This document shows, in pieces, positions 22,601-34,700 of a stretch of DNA of 64,000 nucleotides. Numbering within the stretch: position 1 is the stretch's first letter; the number at the start of each line of letters is the position of its first letter. Below the pieces are notes generated by a model. It saw only the letters and a program-made list of their open reading frames with translations, was not told the origin of the DNA and did not search any database. This DNA is from Sebastes aleutianus (taxonomy: Eukaryota > Chordata > Actinopteri > Perciformes > Sebastidae), in the NCBI GenBank assembly GCA_916700875.1, contig CAKAKS010000068.1:25450753-25514752 (forward strand). Direction: 5' to 3'. Position numbers and translations under genes: made by a program.

Positions 22601-25600
22601 GTGTTCAGAAGATCTCCTTGCATGTGCGTGAGTCTGATGGTACAGAGCGCATGTTGTTTCAGGTTACGGCAACAGAGAACACTGATGATAAATTAGAAAG
22701 GCCGAACGCACTGAAGACACTGGGTCAGGCTGTAGACGAGTACAGCAACGGGGTTCCCAGTTCTACCATCACGTGTGTCACCTACCAGGTCAACATAGAG
22801 ACTCAGGATGAAACAGTTAAAGAGACTCAGAGGATGACGTGGCTGGTTTGTAATGGAGTTGGGGGCAAAGGAATGTGTGCTGAGTTGGACTCTCTGGCAG
22901 ACGATTTGAAGTTCATGCCAAATATTGGAATTGCTCTGCCTCTTACTCTGATCAATAAAGAAGACAAAGGTGCCACATCAGGCTTCTCAGGACGAGCTTT
23001 TTGCTTTCTTCCTCTCCCCCCTGGGGAGGAGAGCGAGACAGGGCTTCCAGTTCATGTCAGCGGCTTCTTCGGCCTCACAGACAACCGTAGGAGTATCAAG
23101 TGGCGGGAGGTGGATCAGTGGAGGGATCCAGCTGCCTTGTGGAATGAGCTGCTTATAATCAATGTCATCCCTAAGGCTTACTTCACGCTCATCACTGAGG
23201 CCATCAAAAGGGTACAGACAAAAAAGGACCAAGACTTTCCACTGTCCCCCACAGGGACCTATGGGGCCTGGCCAGATCCCAAGCAGGTCAAGTCCCGCTG
23301 GAAACCCATCCTCCAGCCGCTGTTTCATGACTTGCTGCAGCAGCAGGTCATCTATTCCCTCAGTGAGAGCTGGATCCAGGTGGACCAGGCTGTGTTCTCA
23401 GAGCTGGACGCAGACGAGGACATTTCAGAGACTGTGATCAACTACCTCCAAAGCTCAGGAACGCAGGTGGCAAAGGTGCCCGCTGCCTTGGACTCTGTCT
23501 TGGCTGCCTACATGGCTGAGTCCGCTGAAGTAAAGAAAGTGACCCCGTCTTTGTTGCGGCAGGTGATCAGGAAGAACAAACACAAAGGTCCCTCACAGGA
23601 GAAGCTGCTGCTGCTGGAGTTTGCGCTTAGTGACGCCAATTACAGTGACCTCATAGGACTGGAGCTCCTGCCGCTGCAAGATGAGACGTTTGCAGCGTTT
23701 TCATCCTCTGTCATTGAAAAGGATGCCATTTACATTCTATCTGAAGAATACCCCAGGTAGAGATATATTGAAATAGTGTATTTTAACTACCAAGTTGTTG
23801 CAATTCTTGTCTAAATTACCTAAATTCTTTAGTCTCTCCTTAAGGTACATTTACCTTCGACTTCAAAAATGATTTTAATAGGTGGAAACTATTAAAAATT
23901 AAAAAGCCATTAATTTAAATATGTTGTGATTTAGGCTGGCTTTAAATAGGTGCACCTTCAGTTTGTATTATTAGTGTATCTCTCCTTTATTTATATACAT
24001 ATACAAGAGCAGATAGGAGTGTGGATCATTGTGCATAGCTTTAGTAGGGCTACTGCAATTTGCAAAGACCATTTTTAAGGTGAAACATTTCTATATCAGA
24101 AAAGCAGATGCAAATTTGTGCAGGAATATTAAAAATCTTGTAGGTTTTACATGCTAACTGAAACACAAATTAAATGAGAAAGTGCAAATGTTGCTGTCTT
24201 TTCATGAACATACAGCAAATTTGATCCTTTTTCAGATGGAAGTGTGTCTTTTAAACAAACTTCATCCAGCTATATTATTTCAGCTCAGCTATATTGTATT
24301 GTTCTTTTATTTTATTGACTTATTTAGAATAAAATGACTAGATCAATAATAACATCAACCATTGTAAATGTAAATAATTCAACATTAAAACACATGTACA
24401 CGTAGAATTGGGTTTGTTTTAAAAAATAAAGTCTCACCTTTTTTTCCTTTTGCTTCGTCCTCAGGTCTCTTTATCCAGGACTTGAGGGTCGGTTCCTATT
24501 GGAGAGCATTAAACCTTCAGTAATGGACAGTTTGAAGAAAGCAACCAAAAGCAGAGGTAATGTAACATATTGAATTTACATGTAATCTCTTCCACATAAA
24601 TCCATGTTATGTATAAATAACCTTCGTCCCAAACAGTGACCAGAAGACTTTTATACTGTAACATATTTTTGACCAATTTATTTTTAATTTTAAAAATAAT
24701 ATGTGAGAGTAAAGCTGTGATTAAATTCATAGATTTTTAGGGGCAGCTTAAAGAACTGTGCAAAATATGATTTATAGATAATTATAAAATGTCCCAGTGT
24801 GACTTTGTGGGTTATGTGGCCATGTTGTAGTAACACTTGGTCACCTTACTCTTCTGTAGTGCCAGCAGGGCATTAAAGTCACTGCTAATAGATCATTTAT
24901 GAGTGAGAGACGGAAAGGGAAAGAGAGAGTGAGCATGCTGATTCATGGAAGAGTTGTTTTTGTGCTACACATTCCACCCGACCCACGAGATCAGATCCTG
25001 AGTGCACTCACTCACTGCTATACTCAACCATGATTATGACAAAAGGCAGTGAGCCAGGCAGAGGAAATATGCTGAATAACAGATTTGCCCTTTAAATCCA
25101 AGATGAAATACACAGAGAATATTGTAATTTAACATTTAACTAGAGCAATGTGGACTCCTATTCATTTTTATTTTGACTGAATTGAATTTTTTAAGAAATG
25201 TAGTATTGCCACTCCATTTTTCAAGTAAAATTCGGGTCAAATTCATCCCAGAACTCTAAAAATGTGTCACTTGGTTTACAGTGCAACAATATCTTTTGGG
25301 GTGCTCAGGTAGGTTTTTCAAAGTGTGTGAAATATTGATCATTTTACTATTAACTTAAATTAATGCATGACTGTAAATGAGCATCATGGTAACTGCAGTA
25401 TCTCACAGATACGAGAAGTAAAACAAACAACAACTCACATGTTTAGTTTCTGAAAAGTCCACAACACATTCACTCATCATCAATCTGACGTACTTTATAC
25501 AGGTTACCTGTAGTGGATCATGGTGCATTTTATGACTTGCAGTGTTTTTCTAGGTACGTGTGTCTTTGAGAAATGGTTTCCCCTACACTGAAATTATAAG

Positions 25601-25640
25601 AATGGGTTCAAGATTGATTGGATTTTAGTATAAATTCAAC

Positions 25641-25709
<69 letters not shown>

Positions 25710-28700
25710 AGAGTATGGTTTGTGCAAGTGTGTTTACATCAATGTGCTGCAATGTTGCTTTAAGTCTTGAATGTTGAGTATGAAATATACTAATTATTAA
25801 TATTTAGTCATTTTTACATTAAAAATTAATTTAAAAGTGAATCTGTTTGTGCAGTGTTGCTCTCTAATTTATCTAGAAACTGATGTAGTGGATTGTTAAG
25901 ACAGTTTTTACAGTTGAACTTTCATCCTCAGACTGCTGCATCGTGCAATAACAACAAACTGTCAAACTTATAGTTAACATTTACTTCTACAATAATAACT
26001 GAGGCTAACTTAATTTTTCCTTGTTATTGGAACAGGAAGACCCTGCAATCAGCTACAAGTGCTGAACCCTGACCGATCAGCTCGACTCATCAAGGAGATC
26101 CTATCAACAGCCTGGCCGGCTAGAGACTTCATTGTCCAATGGGAACCTGGAAATAGAGAGTTGAAACATCCTACTGTTTCCTGGCTGAAGGTGATTTGGA
26201 AGCATCTCTATATACATTTTGCTGATGACCTAAGTACCTTTGAAGACATGCCTTTGATCCCACTTGTGCCACTTGAGGAAAACATGGACGTAGTTAAGCT
26301 TCTTCGTCTCAAAACTCCATCCCCCATAATGCTTGTGGATGAGGAGGAGTCGCCGCTTTCTGAAAACCTTCTTGACATCATGGAAAAGCTTGGAGGAGTA
26401 GTGATAAAAAAACTGGATTCATGTTTGCAGCATCCTTTGCTAAAGAATTACATCCATCCATCCTCTCCTGGTATGCTGCTGCATATTATGGATAGATTGC
26501 CAACACAGCGATTATCCAACCAAGTCTCTTCTTTCTCAGTCAAAGAGAAGATTGCACTCAGAAACTTTCTTGCTGGACTGTCTGACATTACAGAGAGGGA
26601 AAAGCATACCCTGCTCGAGCTTTCCATCTTTGAGAAAGTGGGCACCTGCTCTGAAGGTACCTCAGCATTTACATCACTGAGAGGAGCTAGAGCTTTACAC
26701 CACAGAGCCAAGTATCCGCCAGATGTGAAATTATCCATAAATCTTGTGGGCTGTTGTGACGAGGAATCAATCCGCCTCATCAAGATGCTGAATGTAGAAC
26801 AAGTGAAAACAACACAATGTTTGAAGATGATTATTCAGGATATTGAGCGGGGGTTCTACACAACAGATGAGATAACCCACGTCATGCTTTGGGCACTTAA
26901 ACATCTGGCGTTTCTAAAAAATGAAAACTCATCAGTGATCGGCTGGCTTTCTGCTCTTAAATTCATTCAGATGCCTTGTGGAAAGTCAGTCAAAGCCTCA
27001 GAACTTTTTGATCCTGAGCTAGAGATTCTTCAGAATCTGTTCTACATGGAAGAGAAAACCAGGTTTCCCACAAGTACATTCATGTCTTCCCCTGATATTC
27101 TTCATTCACTCAGACAACTCGGACTAAGAAATGAAGTACAGCTCGGTGAAAAAGATGTACTCAAAGTGGCAAAGAAGATAGAGGAGTTACAAAGCAGCAA
27201 GGAGCCTGAGTGGGAATCCATAATCAAAAAGGCAAAAACACTCCTGCAAATACTTAACAGACAAACCAAGCTGGTAAAATCAGCTGATGCTCAGGCATCA
27301 TTGCTAAAACTGAAATGGGTACCCGTCTGCAAAGAAAGACCTCCAACTTACCCTAAATCCCTTGCTTGGGTTGGAGATACTCTCAATATCTGCTCTTTGT
27401 CAGAGATGTGCGACATATCCCATGCAGTGCTTGTGGGATCTTCAGTAGCACTGGTTGAACACACGTCTGCAGGTATGAAGAAGGCACTGAAACTAACTGT
27501 AGAGCCACAGGTGGATCAAGTATTGCAGCACCTGAAAGCAGTGAATGACTGGCATAAATCTCAAGCATTCACCACTGAGGATTGGTATCAATTCCAGCAG
27601 ATCTTGTTTGAGATATACGGTTTCATGCAGGCTCATCTTGAGGATGCTAGAGAAGCAATGAAATCACTGCCTTTCGAATGGGTGTGGACGGGCAAGACAT
27701 TCTCATCACCAGGCCAGACGGTCCTAAAGCCCCTACCTGATCTAGACTTGCAGCCTTACCTGTACTCCCTGCCAAAGACAATAAGAAAGTTTCACAAGCT
27801 TTTCAAGTTTTGTGGTTCAGTTGAAGAGGTTGTGTCAAGCCATGTGTTTGATGTCATCAGCACCATCCGACAAAGATGTGAAGGAGAGATGACCAAGGCG
27901 GAAAGCAAACATGATATCCTGCTTTTAGTCAACATCCTGAGATGGCTGTACAACAATCAGATACCTGTGGATACTAACATGCATGTGCCGATTCTTTGTT
28001 ACAAGGACCTAAGCAAGCTAGCGATGAAGCCCATTCATGAATGCACCTACTGTGACATCAAGGTTGACGATTTGAATGACTTACTTGAGGATGCATCAGA
28101 GCCCATAATATTAGTCCATGATGACATTCCCATGAAAACCGCAGAGTGGCTGAAGGTGCCATGTTTGAGCACAAGGTTGATAAACCCAGAGAACCTTGGC
28201 TTTGAACAATCAGGCCAACGAGAACCTCTAACAGTGAGGATAAAGAACATCTTGGAGGAATATCCATCTGTGGCAGACATTTTTAAAGAGCTCCTCCAGA
28301 ATGCTGACGATGCAAGTGCAATAGAGTGCAGTTTCCTCATTGACATGAGAAAAAACACTGACATTCGAGAGAATCTCCTTGACCCTGGCATGGTTGCTTG
28401 CCACGGGCCCTCCCTGTGGTCTTTCAACAGCTCTGTCTTCACAGACACAGACTTTCTGAACATCACAAGGTTAGGTGGATCAGTGAAAAGATGTGAAGCA
28501 GACAAAGTTGGCAAGTTTGGCTTGGGCTTCAACTCAGTTTATCACATAACTGATATCCCCATCATAATGAGCAGAGAGTTCATGATCATGTTTGACCCAA
28601 ACATCAATCACATCAGCAAGCACATCAGAGACAGGTCCAATCCAGGGATCAAAATCAACTGGAGCAAACAACAGAAAAGGCTGAGAAAATTCCCTAACCA

Positions 28701-31700
28701 GTTCAAGCCTTTCATTAATGTCTTCAATTGCCAGCTTCCTCTAGCTCAGGACTCCCCATACAAGTACAACGGTACACTGTTCAGACTCCCGTTCAGAACA
28801 GAGCAGGAAGCCTCAGCAAGTGAAATCAGTAGTCTGTACTACAACACGACAGACATCTATTCCCTGGTTGATGAGTTCAGCATATGTGGCCATCGGTTCA
28901 TTCTGTTTACTCAGCATGTTGGAAGTATGGTCTTGAAATACCTGAAATATGAGGAACCAAATCCAGCAGGAGCACAAGATGTCGTCACCATCAACAAAAG
29001 TGTGTGGTCATCCAAATCCTCATACGGACCTCTGAGTATCCTAAAATCTGCAGCAAGGGTTATGAAGAAAGTAGCAAGCACCAACAGGGTACCTGCTGAT
29101 GTTCCCAAGTCCGGCTGCATCATACGCGTTTTGGTGGAGGAGTTTCATAACGTGTTCAAACGCATTGTCGATCTCCATTCACCACTGTTCAGAGGCTCAG
29201 AGGAAGATCCTAACCAGTACTTTGAGATGGCCGCTAAAGGTCTTCAGTCAAGGCGACTCACAGATGAAATGCCCCCAAAGGCAGTCGACGTCACCAACTG
29301 GCTCATTTGCTCATGCATGGATGTAACTGAGGCACTCAAGTTTTCCCTTAATGATAGTGGAAAAAGACTTGGACTAGTGCCTTGTGGAGGAGTGGCTGTT
29401 CTGCTCTCAGAAGAAGAGAATCGCAAATGGACAATAAAAACAAATACCACACCAATCGGTGAGGTGTTTTGTTACTTACCTCTCAGAATCAAAACAGGCC
29501 TACCAGTCCACATTAACGGCTGCTTTGCTGTGACGTCCAACCGCAAAGAAATCTGGAAGACCGACACCAAAGGACAGTGGAATTCTGTGTTCATGAGACA
29601 CGTCATTGTCCAGGCTTATTTAGCAGCACTCGCAATGCTACGTTCAATGGCTGAAAGTGAAGAGCTGCTCGACTACAGCTATTACGCGGCATGGCCAGAT
29701 CCAAGTCAGGTGCATGATGACTTCACACTGGTCAGCCAGGGTGTTTACCAAGAAATAGCCAAAGGAGGGGACAGTGAGCATGCAAAGGTTTTCTCAGACG
29801 GCAAAACCTGGGTGTCAATCAAATACGTCAGATTCCTTGATGATGCCTTACTCTGTAGGCCAGACATTGGTCCTGCTGCTTTCAAGATATTCTTGAAATA
29901 CCTCAAGAAGAGTGGCTCACAAAACCTCTGTGCTGTTGAGCTGCCTGACTGGGTTAAGGAGGGATTTGATGATGCGGGATGTAAAGGAAAGTTGATGGAA
30001 AATACCCTGACAGAGAAGCAGTTCTTCTCAGATGTCTTTTTCCCTCACATCCAGGAAATAGACAAAGAGCTTCGAGATCCCCTGATGCATTATGTCTTGA
30101 ATGAAAAACTTGAAGATTTTGCATCAATCCTCAGGGTTACTCCTTGTATCCCATGCTCTAGCCCCAATAAGGAACTGGTTTTACCTTCCAGGCTCATTCA
30201 CCCAGAGGGAAGAGTTGCTAAACTCTACAACACTGATGATGGAAGATTTCCTGAAGGCACTTCTAAAGACTACCTAAACCCTGTGTGTTTAGTGAAGCTA
30301 GTGCAGTTAGGCATGGTCAAAGATGATCTTTCATGGGAGGACATGATTGAACGTGCTCAATCTGTTATTGATCTTAATGAAAAAGATCACACAGCTGCAT
30401 GCTTTCGCAGCAGTATACTTCTCAGTCTGATCGATGAGAAACTGAAGATGAGCGATCCAGGAGCAGCTGAGCTCTTAGAAAAGCTACATGACACCAAGTT
30501 CCTTCCATTCCTGACAAGACCTGCAGGCTTTTCACTGCCATGGCATGGGAACGACTTTTCCCCAACAACAATGTTCTCTGCGAGAGAACTCTTCACAACT
30601 GAACATCAGGAAACAGTGTGTCTGATGAAGCCAATCCTGAATGAGAACTCTCCATCTTTCAAAGGCTGTGGTGCAATATCCTTAGCTGTGAAAGACTGTC
30701 TTGGTCTGATAAGGAAGCCCACAGTTGGACTGGTCATCAGTCAACTCAAGAAACTGTCTCAATCATTTGATGGTGTCACACTGTATCAGGAAAACATAAC
30801 AAATGCCTGTTACAAGTTTCTTCATGAGGAAATGCTACAGGATGAGAATGCAAAAGGACAAATAACTGAAGAACTGAAAGAGTTCAATTCCATCCTGGTG
30901 GAGAACACATATGTCAATCCCTCCAAAGTTGCATTCCACCTGAACTTTGATGCAGCTCCACATCTTTATCAGCTCCCTAACAAATACAGAAACAGCTGTC
31001 GTGAGCTCTTTGAAAATGTTGGGGCACAGCCCAGCTTCACAGTCGAGGATTTCTCGACTGTTCTTGAAACTATGAAGCAAGAATGTGGGCGAAGGGCACT
31101 CACCGAGGAGAACTTCCAGTTGTGTCGTAGAATTATCAGTGAGGGAATATGGAGCTTGATACGAGACAAGAACCAAGAATACTGCCAAGCGAATTTTGGT
31201 GGGATTATGTTACCCGACCTCAATCTGACATTGCAGCCATCAAAATCGCTGTGCTACAATGACTGCCCTTGGATCAAAGTCAGAGACTCTTCTGTGAAAT
31301 ACTGCCACGCCGATATTCCAAGAGAGGTTGCTGTGAAATTAGGAGCAGTCCCAAAACGTCACAAAGCCTTGGAGAGGTATGCCTCGAATGTCTGCTTCAC
31401 TCCACTTGGGAGCGAGTTTGGACAGAAAGAAAAACTCACAAGCAGAATTAAGAGCATTCTCAATGCTTATCCATCAGAAAAAGAAATGCTAAAAGAGCTG
31501 CTTCAAAATGCAGATGATGCCAAAGCCACTGAAATTTACTTTGTTTTTGATCCAAGGATACACCCCACAGACAGAATATTTGATGATAAATGGATCCCAA
31601 TGCAAGGCCCTGCCCTCTGTGTTTATAACAACCAGCCTTTCACAGAGGATGATGTCAGAGGTATACAGAACCTCGGAAGAGGAACAAAAGAGGCCAATCC

Positions 31701-34700
31701 AGGCAAAACCGGTCAATACGGCATAGGATTCAACTCTGTCTATCACATCACTGACTGCCCGTCCTTCATCTCAAACAATGACATTCTGTGCATCTTTGAT
31801 CCACATGCACATTATGCACCTGGGGCTACATCCGTGAGTCCCGGAAGAATGTTTAGAGACTTGGACTCTGACTTCAGATCTCAGTTTTCAGATGTTCTAA
31901 GTCTTTACTTGGGAGCCCATTTCAAGTTAGAACGCAGCACAATGTTCAGATTCCCCATCCGCTCTAAGGAAATGGCAAGGTCATCAGAGATCAGTTCTGT
32001 CCCTGCATCAGACAGAATGGTGCAAAACCTTCTGGATAAGCTAAAAACCGACGGTGCAGAGCTTCTGATGTTCCTCAACCACATGGAGAAAATATCAATC
32101 TGTGAAATTGATAATGGATCTGGAGAACTAAAAGTGCTTTATTCTGTGACAGCCAAAATAACAGATGGTGATCGGCTAAAACGCAAACAGTTTCATGCCT
32201 CAGTCATTGATAGTGTGACCAAAAAGAAGCAGCTCACAGCTATCCCAGTCCAACAGATAACCTACACATTGGACATAGAGGACAATGATGGAAATTTGAC
32301 CACATGGATGATCTGCAACCGGTCTGGCTTCCCCAACATTGAAAATGTCTCAAAAAGTGTGATCTCAGCTCACAAAAATGAAGACATAACTCTATTTCCA
32401 CGCGGAGGGGTAGCTGCATGTGTAAGCCACAACTACAAAAAACCACACAGAGCCTTCTGCTTCCTGCCTCTTTCACTGGAGACTGGCTTACCTTTTCATG
32501 TCAATGGGCATTTTGCCCTGGACTCTGCCAGAAGAAACCTATGGAGGGATGACAATGGAGTGGGGGTAAGGAGTGACTGGAATAACAATTTGATGACATC
32601 ACTGATAGCCCCCGCATGTGTGGAACTGCTGATTCAACTTAAGCGTCGATACTTCCCAGGTCCTGATCCCACCATGACCGTACAACAAGGAACACCGCTT
32701 CATGTTGTTAAAGATACACTGCGGAAATATCTGTTCTTCTTCCCAGCCAACAGACTTGATATACAGCCAGATTGGTACTGCCTGGTTAAAGAAGTGTACA
32801 ACTGTATCCATGCTGACATGAAGCGCCTGCTACCTGTAGTCAGAGCAGGGCACATGGACAACTCAGACATGCACTCTGTCATTTACATTTCATGGGTGAA
32901 TACATCCACTGCAAACAAAGGCAGAGCCTTTTTTGATAATCTGCTTCAAGATGAACTTCAGCACTTGAAAAACACAGAGTACAACATCACCTCAAGGAAA
33001 TCTGTGGCTGAAAATGTCTACAGGCTCAAAACCTTGCTCCTGGATATTGGTTTCAACCTGGTTCACAGCTGCGATGAGACAGCAAATCTCTACTTCTGTT
33101 TGGAAGATGCGGGGATACCAGTCAGTTATGTGACACCAGAGGATGTCCGCAACTTTCTTCACACTTTCTCATCACCAGACACATCTTGCCATGTTGGAAA
33201 ACTCCCCTGCCGTCTCCAACAGTCAAACTACAAGCTCGCTCATAACTTGAAGCTTCTAGTCGACTATTGCTTCAAAGACAGAGAAGTGGATGAAGTCACC
33301 ATTGAGGGTTTGCCTCTCTTGATAACAATGGACACTGTGCTTCAGGTGTTTGATTCCAAGAGACCAAAGTTCCTGACAACACATCATGAGCTAATCTCAT
33401 CAAGGAAAGACCTGTTCATGAATACACTGTATATCAGGTACAGCGACATCCTTTTGAAGGCAGGAGCGGCAAAGATCTTTGACATCAGTTGCTTTGGTGA
33501 CCTACTGGGGTCTGTTCTTCCAAGAGAGTATCGAACAAAGATCCCTGTTAAGTGGAGAGACACCTTTGCAAGTGAATCTTGGCTGAAGAATGTGTGGCAT
33601 TTCATCAGTGAGAATATCGCTGTTAAGGAGGATCAGGTGGACATCAAACCCAGTTTTGACACAGTGCTTGACATTCTGAAAGACTGGGCTTTGCTACCTG
33701 GAATCAAATTCATGGCAAGAGAAAAGATAGTTGTCCCTGAGCATGATGTGCTTCTACCTCTGAGTTTGATGAACATAGCCATATTTCCACATGGCCAAAA
33801 TGACAAAGTCTTTCACACCCTAATGAAAGCAGGGTGCATTCAGCTTGCAGTGAACAAAATCTGCATCAAAGAGAATCCCATCATGCCTTTTCTGGCACAA
33901 CACACAGCAAACATTGAAAACCCATCAAGTGTTCTGAAGGCTGTAGAGTACATCATCCAGACATCTGCATTCAAAGCAGCAAACCTGACTGACAAAGACT
34001 TTGAGGCTCTCCTGCTGTATTTCAACTGCAACCTAGCTAACCTCACACAACAGGATGCACAGAGCCTAAAACTCCTCCCATGTTTTAAATCAGTTAATGG
34101 GAGATACATCAGCATTGCAAACTATGGGAAAAACTATGTCCTTGCAAAAAGCATTCCCACTGCTGACATAGACAAATGGGCTAACACAGCCTCCTTTGCC
34201 TTTCTTGCTGACAATCCGCAGCTGAAAGAACTGTACACCTTCCTTGGTTGCATGCCAATTGATGACTTGGAAATCTACCTTCAACATCTCCTGCCAAAGT
34301 TTGAGAGTCTTTCCTATGATGCCAAAGTTGAACACATTGTCTACTTGAAGGAGAGACTCTTGTCAATGGAAGAACCATGCGAGATGAAGGATCAGCTCTA
34401 CGAGAAATTGGAGGGACTGTTGTTCATCTATGACTACTCAAACAGACTCAGGCCAACCAAGTTTTTCTATGATGAAGCGGAGAAGGTGTTTGAAGTCATG
34501 TTACCTACAAAGTCATTCATACCAAGAGACTTTTTTAAGAAAGTTGAGCAAGTGATAAAACCCAAGAACGGGACATTGTCGCTCACCTCATGGATAACCT
34601 TTCTGAGAAATATTGGTCTCAAACACGAAGTGTCACAGCAGCAAGTTCTTCAGTTTGCAAAAGAGGTCAGCATCAAAGCCCAAACAGAGAGCTGGACCAA

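Noticed and set aside
22306..23760. Separate 484-aa protein starting at 22306
   Set aside because: Homology to sacsin continues upstream of the ATG to the splice acceptor at 22270, so this is an internal exon.
28047..28532. 161-codon minus-strand frame inside sacs exon 9
   Set aside because: It mirrors the conserved ATPase-like coding strand; no family resemblance or splice or promoter support. The other antisense frames in sacs are of the same kind.
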